Source: Epiperipatus broadwayi
Taxonomy: Eukaryota; Onychophora; Udeonychophora; Euonychophora; Peripatidae
NCBI GenBank assembly: GCA_028023455.1
Contig: JAQFVV010012495.1
Location: 1,955,711-2,019,710, forward strand
Direction of reading: 5' to 3'
Length of the DNA: 64,000 nucleotides
Part shown: positions 12,477-25,259 of the stretch, one piece after another
Position numbering within the stretch: position 1 is the first letter of the stretch
Layout of the letters: each line of letters opens with the position of its first letter
Program-made: the position numbers and the translations under genes
The notes under the pieces: model-generated
Databases searched by the model: none
Seen by the model: the letters and a program-made list of their open reading frames with translations, nothing else
What the model was told of the DNA's origin: nothing

Positions 12477-12570
12477 TATCTCTTTTTCACATGTATGTGG
12501 TCATGTGTAGATTGGAAGACTGAAGAGTGCTTGAAAGCATGTGTTCACATCCCCGTTAATTATCCAAGTG

Positions 12571-13784
12571 CATATATTTCCATCTTTTGCCTTGACAACA
12601 GATTAAAGATTTATATTTTGGAGAATATTGGGCTGTTACCGTGTGATTATATATATAACAAATAATTCCAAAATCGGCAGATTTGATTAAAATAAATGAA
12701 TTGAATTCACACTCTACTAAATAAATACAATATTGCCCTGGAACTAGTTTTTTTATTGTAAGTAAGTATGTTTTGTTTTCAACGTAATAAACAGAAGAAA
12801 AAACCTTCATTCAAGTAAAACTAATCTCCATTAAAAAAAAATAAAAAAGCTAAATTGCATAGGTGTATAACAAAAAAGAAATATTTACGACATTAAAAAA
12901 TTCTATCTTCTTTATAATTTTTTTTTCAAACTTAATTATTTTAATTTTACCAACTTTAGCAGATGATTCTTAGAAATATTTAAAGAAAGTATAATGTTTA
13001 AGTAATTATGTGTGAAAGTAATAATAAATAAAGGTGAACGTTAAAATCTGTGACTTATTACGATTATATGAAATGTTTTTATTCATTATGAGTTTAGGAT
13101 GAATAATGTTCTTTATTGTTCAATTAAATAAAAGTTATTCTTGTATAAAATAAACTTATTTATTAATAAGAAATATTTGTGAATGTTTTTCTTTTATTTA
13201 GTAAAATAGTAAATGTGTTATCTTAAATGTATTTACAGGTAACACACTGCAATCTCTTAAGCATAAAAAATAAACACAAAAAAATTATATACTTTGGAAT
13301 AGTAGTTTATAGAAATGAAGCTCGTGGGACTGAGTTTCTTAATTATACATTTCTCTTCAGAAGCTCTAAGCCAATTGCAGTCTTCATAGAAATAATTGCT
13401 GCTAAATATATTGTACTTTTAATTGTATGATTATAAAATATTCCTACTTATAATATATCATTAAAATTTTTATGCAATAAAATATATGTAATTAATTGAT
13501 ATAATAACAACACAATTTAATAATAGATAATTTATATATCTGTCATTTGACAAAGAGACATTTGAGGTATTTTTTAAGAATGTACTTTTGATTATTAACT
13601 TTTAGAAGTTTTATGTGCTTTTGATTATTTATGTATTATCTTTAATAAATGAACTTAATTTTTATTTTGTGGCAAATAGACAATATGCCAACTTGTACCA
13701 ACTAATTTTCATCCACATAAGTTCTGTTGATAATGATTATGATTTAAGCAATTTATTTGTACTATTATCCATAATTTAAAATAA
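12571..13784. other. Gene-free AT-rich stretch
   Basis: A short open stretch at 13227-13430 has no family resemblance and no clear splice context. Nothing else recognised. Confidence 0.45.
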
Positions 13785-14380
<596 letters not shown>

Positions 14381-14618
14381 TAGCATGCAAGGTAGATTGT
14401 GTTAGAACAGTTAAAAATTTTATATTTATTATATTAAACAGGTTCAATCATGTTAAGCATTTTTCCCACTAATGACACTGATAACATGTTTTAAATGAGT
14501 TTATTTTATTTTAAAGTAAAAGGTATTATGTACATATTTACATATTGATGTATAAAATATGCAATATTTTTGAGATTTGGGGACTTAATGTGTTTTATAT
14601 CTCTTATTTTTCCTCACT

Positions 14619-14624
14619 TTTATT
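14619..14624 (-). terminator. Candidate poly(A) signal of the membrane-protein gene
   Basis: AATAAA on the minus strand about 100 bases past the stop codon at 14723, in AT-rich 3' sequence. It is the nearest canonical signal, though AATAAA is common by chance at this base composition. Confidence 0.45.
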
Positions 14625-14722
14625 TTGTTAATTAGTATCAATATAGTTTCCAAGTAAAAATAGAATAATAAATATTGTTAACAGTTTGTTCATTTACTTA
14701 TTTTGTCAGAATATACAAGATT

Positions 14723-15064
14723 TCATGAGGTACTAGATGATGGTAAAGACATATCAAAAGAGTGGCTTTCATTAACTGAGGTAGAAGAGTTTTCTTGATT
14801 AACTGTGAGTTTTACAAAACAAGGCAGAGATTCTATGGCAGTTTGGTGAATAATCATACTATTACATGGACTCGAAGCATTTTCATTTTGTGTTAATATA
14901 TCATTTGATAGTTCTCCATTCTCATCTCTTCCTACTGAGCTCCAATCATTTTCTTCTGAAATGGTGCTTGTTTGGGTATACTGTGAACTATTGGATATAA
15001 CAGAAGTTCTATTTATTTTATCCATTGCTTCTTCATAAGTTGGTAGTTGATTAAAATCCATATC
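14723..15064 (-). CDS. PY-motif membrane protein, last coding exon (3 of 3 seen)
   Basis: Encodes the last 113 residues of a cytoplasmic tail. The exon opens after a good acceptor (tattttgatag) in phase 0, which matches the donor of the exon at 25109. It begins DMDFNQLPTYEEAMDKINRT. LPTYEEA is a PY-type (L/PPxY) motif of the kind that binds WW domains of NEDD4-family ubiquitin ligases. The rest is rich in Ser, Thr, Asn and Glu with no domain recognised, and ends in SSSTS. Two such motifs on adjacent exons of a single-pass protein recall the tails of LDLRAD3, LDLRAD4/PMEPA1 and NDFIP-type adaptors, which recruit ligases to membranes. That family link is inference; only the tail is visible here. 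Confidence 0.75.
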   Translation of the reverse strand, partial: DMDFNQLPTYEEAMDKINRTSVISNSSQYTQTSTISEENDWSSVGRDENGELSNDILTQNENASSPCNSMIIHQTAIESLPCFVKLTVNQENSSTSVNESHSFDMSLPSSSTS

Positions 15065-17690
15065 CTATCAAAATACAAAAAAAAAAAAATATTAATTAAT
15101 TAATTCTATTTATAACTTAAGACTTATAAATTATTATCTATTTCAAACAAATCTCAAAATCCTAAAGGTTGCATGTGGATGGTAATGATTTCTAAGATCA
15201 ATTTCTTCAAATAAATCCTTTATATTTTAAGTACTACTGAATAAAGTCAGTCTTTAGTCTGATTAAAATAATTTTTAATCAGTTTTTATTATGGTTTTTC
15301 CATACTGCCCTCATTATCTTATACTACAAAGATGAAGTAAATTCAATGATATGTTGGTAAACTGTAAATACACTGTAATCATTAAGAATTTGTGGTGAAA
15401 CACGAAACAAAAATCATCATAACCCGAGACATATTTAATTTTGAACTTTCTCAAGAAAACTCAAAGTTTTAAACTGCAAAACTAAAAATATTTAATTCAT
15501 CTAATTTTCAAATGTATAAAATATAAAACCCTATTTTGAGCTAAATCTTTAAATATGAAAAGTCATTGCAAGTTTATGCTTTATGAAGCGACACGCATAT
15601 CAAATATATGTATATGGAAATGAATAATCTATTATTCATTTCAATAAATAAATTTTAAAAATTAAGAATGTTTTCTTCTATGCTAAGTCTATGCAAATTT
15701 GTTTTAAAAAGAAAAAAAAAAGAATTAAAATGAGGTTTAAGAGAAAACTAAGTTTTGAGATATAAAAATCTTTTTCTTTCTTTAGCCAGAAAGGAATATT
15801 ACTTCATTCAAATCCCAGGATTTCATCATGCCTTGTGAATAAAAGAGAACACTACCAATAGTTTGCTAAATCTAATCTGGACCATTTTTAAATTATATTT
15901 TGAACAACTCCTGCTTGATAAATTAGTGCTTATTTAAAAGACAGAAATCACAAGACTGTATTAAATATCACCATAAACTAATATTTGTCAGAAAGAAGTA
16001 AATAACAATTATTTTGTTTTGGGTGAATCTTATATTTACAGAGTGTTTGTACTTTGTTCAAAATACTCGGAATTTGTAAATAACGTTTGTTATCCAGATA
16101 TTATTTAAATGAAACTATCCATTAAAGAAAAAGAGAAAAGAAATGAATCTATAAACTAAGCTTTTGAATTTTAATCATGAAAATGCAATGCATGTATATA
16201 AATTTTCTAAGTCTCAAATAACCGTAATAAATGATATAATTATTTCCATTAGTTTCATTCGTTGGTAGTTAAACTTAAATTTGATTACTGAAATTTGGAT
16301 ATTATGCAGATGGATTTATATATGTGCATTTGTTTGTTCAATATTTAATAGTTTACATATGTTCACTTCCGTATGGGAGAATACATTCCTATCAGTTTAA
16401 TGAGTTAGAGATCGATCTCAGAATGAATCATCCCTGTATAAATTGTAGCTGTATTAAATTGGATTTAGGACCCAAAAAGAGCCACTAAGCAAAAGATGAA
16501 TAATAGATACATTTTGCATCAATGCTGATAGGTGACTTAAAAAGTTACATCAGTATATTATTATTTCTCAGAAGATAATCAATATACAAATGGTCCCAGA
16601 CTGTTGATGATATGTAAAACATAATATTTTCTGTCTGTTATAAGTATGTAAACATTATTTTTCATAAATAAAATGCTTTTGAGATTAAAAGTCACTCCTT
16701 TATACTTATTATTATATAAGTTGTTATGTTTAGATACAGCAATTGTGACATTATAGAGATTAAAAGATTTCATTAAAGAAAGAAATTGCATATCAATTAA
16801 TGATTATACTTTGTAAGTAAAATATTGTTATATCATTTGTTAATTTTATTAAAAAAATAAATTGTACATCAATTAATAAATACACTTGTAAACAAATTCT
16901 CACAACATTTGTTATTTTGTTTATGTAAAATTGGTTGGTCTACGATTTATGTTCTCTGCATTTTAGCCTGGCATTCCAAATGGGGCTATATAATGGTTAC
17001 ATTATTATATTGAAAAAAATATAGATTAGATATATGTGTTAGTCTACTTCCTGATGATTAAAGGCAGACAGCGCTCATGTATCTTATGTAAATAAATAAA
17101 TAAAATGTAAAAATGTGAAACATGCTAGTATGGCCATTACAATATATATGTACAAAACATATATCAAACCACATGTATATCAATGTGTTAAACAAAATTA
17201 TTATCCTTTAAAATATTAATAACTAAGATCATTTTTGTTGCAGTATACCTACTACTCTACTATTAGTGTTTAAAAAATAATTAATCTGTACAACACCCTA
17301 ATTAGAATATATGTTTTGATATGCATGTGTGTGCATATAAATATGTCACACGATAACATCCAAATCTTAATAAACTAAAAAATCTACAACCTGTTGTCAA
17401 GGCAACCTCTATAGATAAAAGTTAGATCAATCTTTTATTCATATTGCTTTGCAAACCGATTATATATTGTATAATTTAAAACTATGTTTATCATGTGCCT
17501 TGTTTATTGAAAATTTGTGGTTTTAGATTTGAAAGATTGTAAAAAAAAAAATGATTAGCATAAATCCAACTTTTAACTAATGAGGTTGTCTTTACAAGAA
17601 ATTGTAGATTCTGTGTTTTATTAAGCTTCGGCTGTTATCACATGACTCATATTTAGAAATGACTAGTCATTTAATACCAGATGATAAATT

Positions 17691-17971
17691 TTCTATTTCT
17701 TCTTTTCCTATGTATTGATTTCTATTATAACATATCATACCATTTACACCTTCTTAGACATTTTATCAATACTTTTATTTCTATTATTTGTATTACACTA
17801 ACAGTTTTGACTGTCTTGCAGTCATCATCAGAGTTGGGTTTTGGTAATAGAATCAACAAGAACTCTGATGATGACTGCAGGACAGTAGAAACGGTTAGTG
17901 TAATACATATCATACAAATAAAAGTATTGATAATGTGTCTAAGAAGGTGTAAATGGTATGATATGTTATAA
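17691..17971. mobile_element. Palindromic retroinsertion, 13-bp target duplication
   Basis: A 281-bp insertion bounded by cagatgataaatt (17678-17690 and 17972-17984). Inside is a palindrome of about 245 bp (17726-17970, centre near 17848) with arms of about 110 bp. Each arm carries a hammerhead-like core. The layout fits an inverted dimer of a Penelope-like terminal repeat. Confidence 0.8.
17858..17905 (+). ncRNA. Hammerhead-like core in palindrome arm
   Basis: The order is act-CTGATGA (17865-17871), a stem II that pairs imperfectly (ctg/cag plus flanks), GAAAC (17888-17892), a very short AC/GU stem III, then cleavage position U17 at 17896 and agt, which pairs with act. The opposite arm has the same core on the minus strand with AAA in place of GAA. 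Stem III is too small to fold strongly, as described for Penelope-type hammerheads that act as dimers. Confidence 0.45.
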
Positions 17972-18689
17972 CAGATGATAAATTGTATAAATAAAATTTT
18001 TTAAATATCTATAACTAAAACATTTAAAGAGTCATCATTTTGAAAATTTAAAAAAAAATTTAACCCTGGATCTGAATATTCATTTGAATAATTTTGTCAA
18101 TTAAAATCAAAATATTGGAACTTTGTGATCTCTAAATATAATAATTATAATAAATTTTTTATGCATCCATAATCTTTAATACTTAGTCCAGATTGTAAAA
18201 ATGTTTTTAAGTATATCGTCATTGAAATTTTGATAAACCATCACGGCATATTCTCTCATAAAAGAGATAATCATCACTTCGTTCTCAATTTAAAGGCAAT
18301 TTTACAGTTATTGGTAATTTTCCATATCACTCAATCAATTGAGTTTGTGAAGGGAAGAGAAAGAAGCATTAAATAATTCAAAACTATATATTCTTAAAAC
18401 TTGAATGTGTGGGAACCTTCAAAATACGCAGTGAAAATTTTGAGCATTAAAGAATTGTATCAGAATGAGTTTATGTAAAAAGTTAAGGAAAGAAACTATT
18501 TAAAAGAGTGACATTGAGCTTTTTCCAACCAAGAAGAGATGTTTTATAGTTTTATAACTTTGAAAAATTATTCATACTTTTGGCTTTGCTCTTTGGAGCC
18601 ATAATAAATGAAATTTAAATTTTCTCTATTTATAATACAAATACTACCATTGCAATCAAAAAGCATTACAGAAAAATAACTACCTTTAT

Positions 18690-18960
18690 CACTGACCTCA
18701 TTGAAAAAATTAAAAGACTGAAATAGAGTTGGGCTGGACATATTTCTAGAAGAGATGATAATAGATGGACAATGGAAATCTTAAACTGGATTCCAAGAGA
18801 TTGTAAAAGACCCAGAAAGAGACCACATTTGAGATGGATGGATGAAATAAGAAAATATGCAGGGGTGATGTAGAGAAAAGAAGCTAAATATCAGAGAAGA
18901 TGGATTGAACTTGGAGAAACCTTCATCCTGCAGTGGATTGATAATGATTGATGACAATGA
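18690..18960 (+). pseudogene. LINE 3' end fragment (RTE/jockey-type C-terminus)
   Basis: The translation has the usual tail of RTE- and related LINE proteins: SWAGHISRRDDNRWTMEIL, then CKRPRKRPHLRWMDEIRKYA and RWIELGETFILQWIDND, with one stop and small gaps. This matches the familiar 'WAGH-ar..DnRW...GRP..RW.DdI' block. It is a 5'-truncated dead copy inside the host intron. Confidence 0.7.
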
Positions 18961-19870
18961 TCACATTGGTGTGTTAACATTATGTTATATCTTCCAATTC
19001 TGAAAGCAGTGAGCATTTCCATTCTACCCTAATTGTTTCCACATAAAAACCAGATTTCATTTTAATGCACTCGAGTAAAAACATCAACTTATGAAAATAC
19101 TATTATCATAAACTTTGTCAGTATTATGAAAGACAGCCACACCAGGATACAAAATCAATGTCCTTAGGCTCTCAAAAAAAACTACATGGTGTGAGCAACC
19201 ATTTGACACCTCAAGTGCCAGATACACACTCTACAGAGTGATCACTTTACCAAGAAACACAATAAAATCACTGCAATATTTTATATTAAGGACATAGCAA
19301 AATCAAAAATAGAGATACTCTACAAATCAATTGACCAGAACATTGATGAAGTAATTAAACTTCAGGATTCATAGTTCTAATAATACACATCTTAAAATTC
19401 CTGAATTTACACTGAGTAATGATAGGATATGTAGTTTCGTTTTAACTCACTTTGTAATGCAAATATCTTCCATTAAGAATGGATCAAATGATATTGTAAT
19501 CAGCATTTGATAAATAATTTTATGTATGCATTACTTATGTATCTATCAATACAAATTCACTTTACTCTCTTCTAACAGATATTTTTTCACCTTCTATATT
19601 TATAGGCGATTTTAATTCTCATGGTAGTTTTCAGTTATGAACATTTAGAATAGATAGATTTAAACAAAATCTACTTACTTTAGAATGCCAAAAAAGAGGA
19701 ATATTCCATTCAAGAAAATGGGGGAACAGAATCTCTCCTAATTTATTTTTTGGTTTTAACAAAAACGGGCTCATCATGGCCAGTATAAAAAAATGTGTTT
19801 TTTTTTTTTTTTGGGGGGGGGGGGGATTATTCTTGCAATAGAAAGTTATTTTGTTACAATGTGGAATTTA

Positions 19871-20159
19871 ATTATGATAGAATGACAGCCTGTTAAGCTA
19901 AATTGCGCTGACGCTGTGAGAATGTTGTTAATAAATGAATACCTTCGAACAACCACATGATATAGTATTTATATAAGAGTAATAAATACTATATCATGTG
20001 GTTGTTCGAAGGTATTCATTTATTAACAACATAAATACTATATCATGTGGTTGTTCGAAGGTATTCATTTATTAACAACATTCTCACAGCGTCTGCGCAA
20101 TTTAGCTTAACAGGCTGTCATTCTATCATAAAAAGCAAGACGTTATAAAATAAATGCTT
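19871..20159. mobile_element. Fold-back retroinsertion, 13-bp target duplication
   Basis: A 289-bp element between copies of aatgtggaattta (19858-19870, 20160-20172). Inverted arms carry tgttaataaatgaatacctt / aaggtattcatttattaaca, with part of the inner arm (aaatactatatcatgtggtt) duplicated. Its end, ttataaaataaatgctt, and core are shared with the element at 6806-7297, so both belong to one family. Confidence 0.85.
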
Positions 20160-20914
20160 AATGTGGAATTTAAAAAGAGCTATCTGGAGTTGATATATTA
20201 GATATCTTTAATAGAATATTAATGAAATTTTTCTAATTCCCTTTTTATATGATAGCTTTAACAACGTATAACAATAACTTACATAATGTCCATTTCACAT
20301 GAATATTAAGAGCAGTTCATTTCATGTTAGAATGAAATTAACAATGCTCTTTATAGACAATTTTGTCTACCAAAGATCTGGAAATTGATGGTAAACTTGT
20401 AAAATCAATTGAGAAGGAAAAAATGGATAGAATCCATGGGAAAGCAAAATTTCGTAAGATGTAATCATAAGGCTTTTTCACATTTATAAAAGCTTGGCAG
20501 ATGTTGAAGTGCTTTCAAAATTAATTTCTTAATGTTAGATTGGTAGAATTAAAAAAAGCATCATTAGAACAAAACTGCATGCTTTTCTTTCATTACGGAC
20601 CTCTAAAAACAATCTGATTAAACCTCTGTATATCAATAAATTTTGAATTGGTTTTTGATTATCTTAAACCAGGAAAAACTCAAGGAGCTGATAAAATACT
20701 TCCAAAGTTTCTAAAAAGTTTTGGATCTAAAGTTATAGTAGAGTCCACAGAACTATTCAATAACATTACTCATAAAATAACTGAAACACAGGCTTGTTAT
20801 ATACCTGTGGCTATATATATGTAATATAGGGTATATGAGCACAGACTTTCACACCATCCACCTCTCTCCACTCTATCTAATAACACTGATACACCTAAAC
20901 ACATATATGCTGAA

Positions 20915-20985
20915 AAGATAAATAATCACCAATATACGTATTTCATGCTAAACCAGCAATCATCAGTTGGTCCAGACTATCATCT
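20915..20985 (-). ncRNA. Hammerhead ribozyme (type I), copy 2
   Basis: Minus strand: accaa-CTGATGA-ttgct-ggtt-tagcat-GAAA-tacgtata-ttggt. Stem I ACCAA/TTGGT is a perfect five pairs next to C3, with a further helix outside it. Stem II has four or five pairs but a U-U at its base. Stem III is AT/AT with a four-base loop. The predicted cleavage follows ATA. CTGATGA maps to 20960-20966 and GAAA to 20941-20944. All invariant core bases are present. Confidence 0.65.
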
Positions 20986-21389
20986 TTACACACATATATA
21001 GTATAAGTGCTCAGATATATATTAAGATAGACTATTCTCATAGTTTAATGGACAGGCTTCAATCCACTCCACACTCCAACTCTTCAACCGTCCATCCAAT
21101 TGAAAATCTGATGATGGAATGCTCAAAGGCCACCCTGAGGCCGAGATTATTGTCACACCCAAGTTGACCTAAGGTCAATCTGAACCCCACATGTACAGGA
21201 CATAATCCATTTAATACATATGCAAGGATGGGCAGACATCTCTATAATGTAATAACTGAAACACAGGCTTGTTATATACCTGTGGCTATATATATGTAAT
21301 ATAGGGTATATGAGCACAGACTTTCACACCACCCACCTCTCTCCACTCTATCTAATAACACTGATACACCTAAACACATATATGCTGAA

Positions 21390-21460
21390 AAGATAAATAA
21401 TCACCAATATACGTATTTCATGCTAAACCAGCAATCATCAGTTGGTCCAGACTATCATCT
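21390..21460 (-). ncRNA. Hammerhead ribozyme (type I), copy 3
   Basis: Same sequence as the copy 475 bp upstream. CTGATGA is at 21435-21441 and GAAA at 21416-21419 on the minus strand, with stem I ACCAA/TTGGT intact. A tandem pair of intact cores is what a dimeric self-cleaving transcript would need. Confidence 0.65.
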
Positions 21461-23627
21461 TTACACACATATATAGTATAAGTGCTCAGATATATATTAA
21501 GATAGACTATCCTCATAGTTTAATGGACAGGCTTCAATCCACTCCACACTCCAACTCTTCAACCGTCCATCCAATTGAAAATCTGATGATGGAATGCTCA
21601 AAGACCACCATAAAGTAATTATTTCAAGAATTTAGCATAAAACAAAAACTATCACAATCTTCAAACCAAACAAAGCCTGCAATGATGTGAAAAATTATTC
21701 CCCAACATAATTCTTATGAATTCCCTACAAGATGAATTATATTAACAAGAATTTTTCTAATAGATGAAAGTAGGCCCGGTTTAGATGAAGAAGAAACTGT
21801 TATAAAGACTGTTTATCTTCAACATCTCACATCGAAAAAAGATTTTAAATAAATTAAAAACTGGTGTTTTGATCTAATAACAATTAAAGTTTCTTATGAG
21901 GAGAAAAACTACTAATTTACTTGACAAATTCTCCAACTAAACAAAAATCAAATAACTGTCAATAATAATAGTAGTAGATACAAATGTTAAAAAAAGTTAT
22001 TCGTTTATCTTACTTATTTTATGAATATATTCAACAATGAACTTCTAGAAACAGAATGAATGAAATTTATTTATGCTGATGATATTACTTTGATTTTTGA
22101 AATAGGAAACCTCACCCCCCCCCCCCCAAAAAAAAATACAAAAATATTTGAAATGTTTTTTTCATTTAAATATTGTTCTCTTACTTCTAATCCAATAAAA
22201 ATGACACGTACTTTTTTTTTAACTTCAGCAAAATATTTTATAATTTGAATATAACTTTTTGCAATAATAGATGAAACACAATCCTATCCCATGCTATTTA
22301 AGAGTAAGCTTGGATTGTAACTTAACTTATTTTCTTCATTTATCTACTGTTAAATTAAAATCAATTTCTAAGAATAACCTCATTGGTATGTTGGCTAACA
22401 ATTTGAAATTGTGTTGTATATACTTTATGAGCAGCAATATTAACACTAGCATATAATTATAGTAAATATTTAGCTCCTGTTTGCATAAAGTTTTCACACT
22501 AAATTTCTGAATATTCAATTAAATATTAACATGAAAAATATTACTGACATACTCCAGTTGACTTGTTTTCAGAGGCTATTATTTCACATATTTCTCCAGC
22601 AGACATCAGAAGATGAGTTTCTTCATATAAGATGAATAAAATGCGGATAAGAAGATTACACTTACCAATAATTGGAGATAAAATTTCACTATCTCAGACT
22701 TATGTCAAAGAATAAGTTTTTTTATGAAGTTCCAAACAAATTTGGGGAAATCAAACTTTTTCTTCTGTTCTTTCAAGTAGAATAGGCTGCAGTTATATTA
22801 AGCTTTTTAACAACCTAGTACTATAGTATCACTCCCTTTAACAAACTAGAACTTCATCCTTGTTTTAACCAGACTCTCATTTCATCAAGACTTTTCTATG
22901 GTATTTACTATGTTCTGGTTCCATACAATAATTTGCAATCAAGCCTATAGAAGTATGAGTAGCATAACATATATAGATAACTTGAAATAACCAACAGACT
23001 CTCAGAGCATGAAAAGCTTAAAATTATTATTAGTTCATAATTTAATGCACTCTGCATTATAATATTAAAACAGCTCTATTTTAGTACACTCACTATTTAT
23101 TGCCAGGTCCCCATACAGACTGCAAACATTCAGATTGAGTGAGCATCTTTACCTATTGGTCCATTTAAGTTATTGGTAATGTACTAACTAATAATATGCA
23201 TATTGGTTCTTGGTGATGATTAGTCAATCCGATCTAAGATCAGAAATATTTGGTTCCTTTAATGAGTGTGGGCATTTTTTCATGTACATTTCAGTATTAT
23301 TTTGTACTTTTTACTAATTAGGCTAATTACCTTATAAATAGAAATAAGCACAAAAGTTTTCTTTTTAATTAATCAAATCAAAATCGTAGGATTCCTCTAA
23401 TATAATTATGACATTAATCCTTAACTAAAACATTTTTTTCATTCTTTAATACTTATATAGTTTCACTAATCTCTAAAAAAATTTAATCTAGACAATTTAT
23501 TTTTAATTTTTCTCTTTTAGTAACAAGTTACTACAAAAAAAAAAAAATATTTAAATTTTTTTCAGCATAAAAAAAAAAAAACATCTTTGATTATAATAAT
23601 TAACATTTTAATCAATTTTTTTTTTCA

Positions 23628-23705
23628 TATGTCAAAGCATGGACTAGGAAGCGAACTCGGGCCAGCTGATTGGAAGGCAGCTATGCTAACCGCTAGGCCA
23701 CCAAC
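23628..23705 (-). mobile_element. tRNA-Gly-derived SINE
   Basis: On the minus strand a tRNA-Gly-like body (box A tggcctagcggttagc; cttccaa anticodon loop with TCC; box B gagttcgcttcc) is followed by atgctttgacatatg and an A tail. Close to a glycine tRNA in the 5' half but with mismatches and no acceptor closure, so it is a SINE head, not a tRNA gene. Confidence 0.75.
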
Positions 23706-25108
23706 CCATACGAAACAAAAAATAACTTTGTTTTTTTGTTTTTATTTAAATATTTAATTACCCCAAAAAATGAAATAATTATATTTTTTTTATATTTTGA
23801 AAATATAATTTTGAATAGATTTTACCTTTTTATTTTTTTTAATGTCGGTGTGTATGCCAAATATTTTATGGGCACACATATCGATATATATTGAACCTAT
23901 TTCTTAATATTTTAAAGTAATTTAATAACTCCTTACTTGACTATTTTGATTCTATTCTATGAAATGTAATTATATTTTAAGCCACTTCTAATATTCCTGC
24001 CTATTCTATGTGCATTAGCAAAGAAACACTGTTTCAATATGTAATTACATATAATTTAATTGAGTGAATTTCTGTCACTAAATATGCGCTATAAAAGTTA
24101 TCAAAACAGATTAAATTATATATTCTGCCAAATATATAAATATATCAATCCAAAATTTAAATTAAATAAATATTCCAATTTCCAAAATATCTCTTTAAAA
24201 TTTTATCTCTATCCAGATTTCAAAACTCAAACTTTTAATTTCAAAAAATATTTTCAAATAAAAAAGTTATATATCTATCCTACCTTCTCGGATATATAAA
24301 AGCACTTACATAAAAATTTAAAATTTCAATATTAAATAATTTAATATTTGAAATATATAATATCAGTAGCATAGAACTTTTTCTTCATATTTTTTTAACA
24401 TTTTTCCATGGAAAAATCTTTCACATTTTTGAAGTTTCAGAATAAGTATTATTTAAAAAGACACATTTAAAAAAAAAAAAAAAATTTAATGTACTGTTAA
24501 TATCATGCAAAGAGTTTTTAATATTTTATCTTTATATATGTGTGAATTATTGGCTGCTTTAGTTCTGTGGAGAAATAAAGTTTTTCAACTTTGTAAAAAT
24601 AAGGAAAATATGAAGAGTGGTAGTGGTTTTAAAGTTAAGATATTTTTATATTTCAAATTTTATTGATATGTATATAAATTACAATACTGCAGCCCTCAAG
24701 TACAAACTGACAACATAATCGCGATACATTGTCAAGACAATACTGCAATTAAGCAAAAAATGGACTCCACTTATTGCCTAATTAGCATTGCATTGAATCA
24801 TACTGTTGGTATTTTATTTGTTTGTTTAGTTTAAGTGGAAGAGATATAAGTAATTAGCTGTTGATACATTTGTTTTCTAATATATCAATTTTATTTTATT
24901 TTTAATTAAACTTTTTATTTGAATTTTTAAACAGACAAAAAATAATGTATTTACTTTTAATCTTGATTTGATGTGTTGTTTATATAATTTGTTTTATAGT
25001 ACTGCAAGAAAAATTGGTTATTTTAAATATATATATATGTTCAAATGCTAATCCAATTTACTCTGAAATCTAAAAAAAAAAAAATGTAAATTCTAGTAAA
25101 AATCTTAC

Positions 25109-25259
25109 CAGTTCTTTTGAGCATATTATAGAAGAATATGGCGGAGGCTTGTTTTCTATTTGTATGGTATTTATAGGTGAAGTATTGACTGATCTCGTAG
25201 TTGGAAGAGTTTGTCCATTTGCTAAAAAATCCCAGTTTTCATGATTTCTCAGTGTTTTT
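25109..25259 (-). CDS. PY-motif membrane protein, exon 2 of 3 seen
   Basis: A 151-bp exon: one base completes the arginine codon left by the previous exon, then 50 codons (KTLRNHENWDFLANG ... KPPPYSSIICSKEL). Acceptor tttattag and donor ctg|gtaaga are good. PPPY in the membrane-near tail is a classical WW-domain ligand. Basic residues right after the helix (YKIYRLRKTLR) fit the cytoplasmic side. Phase agreement with both neighbouring exons is the main support. Confidence 0.8.

Larger units (their letters stand above)
11455..12570 (+). mobile_element. Hammerhead/tRNA-head SINE-like repeat, copy 1 (interrupted)
   Basis: Plus-oriented member of the ribozyme repeat family. 11460-11580 matches the family's unit of about 105 bp (gatgtggatggctgaaaagt, attaaaatgtgtagattt). 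11656-11720 is the hammerhead region, and 12479-12570 is the tRNA-like head (gattggaagactgaagagtg ... tgttcacatccccg). A TA-flanked MITE (11731-12476) separates ribozyme and head. C3 of the core is A in this copy (atgatga), which would abolish cleavage. Confidence 0.65.
20776..21609 (-). mobile_element. Tandem dimer of the hammerhead SINE-like repeat (copies 2 and 3)
   Basis: Two copies with a 475-bp period (20776-21133 and 21251-21609), nearly identical, joined by a 117-bp spacer present once. On the minus strand each reads: unit of about 105 bp (gattttcaattggatggacg), hammerhead, then a degenerate tRNA-like head with a box-A-like ttagatagagtgg. The dimer sits inside a jockey-like LINE between its 'LFNNITHK' and 'FKPNKACNDVKNY' blocks, with a short cataaa at both edges. 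Confidence 0.8.
19590..22740 (+). pseudogene. Decayed jockey-like LINE with two later insertions
   Basis: Broken open stretches line up in order along one LINE. Endonuclease FIGDFNSHGSF lies near 19605. The reverse transcriptase N-terminal stretch YLKPGKTQGADKILPKFLK lies near 20670. FKPNKACNDVKNYSPT (the 'IPKPNK...YRPI' block) starts near 21662. The catalytic FIYADDITLIF is at 22065, followed by the thumb region SLDCNLTYFLHLS near 22305. Frames shift many times, so it is dead. It was split by a fold-back insertion (19871-20159) and by a tandem pair of hammerhead repeats (20776-21609). Confidence 0.75.
15065..25108 (-). other. 10-kb intron of the membrane-protein gene
   Basis: Donor CTG|GTAAGA (25109/25108) and acceptor ATAG|GAT (15065/15064), both phase 0. 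It contains a palindromic insertion (17691), a LINE 3' fragment (18690), a jockey-like LINE with two insertions (19590-22740) and a tRNA-derived SINE (23628). The remaining parts (15065-17670, 17985-18690, 22750-23620, 23710-25108) are AT-rich with nothing recognised. Confidence 0.65.

Noticed and set aside
13227-13430. Open stretch ending EIIAAKYIVLLIV
   Set aside because: Weak composition signal, no convincing splice pair and no recognised family.
23628-23705. Functional tRNA-Gly(TCC) gene
   Set aside because: The acceptor stem does not close, several arm positions mismatch, and the 3' tail with A run is that of the SINE family.
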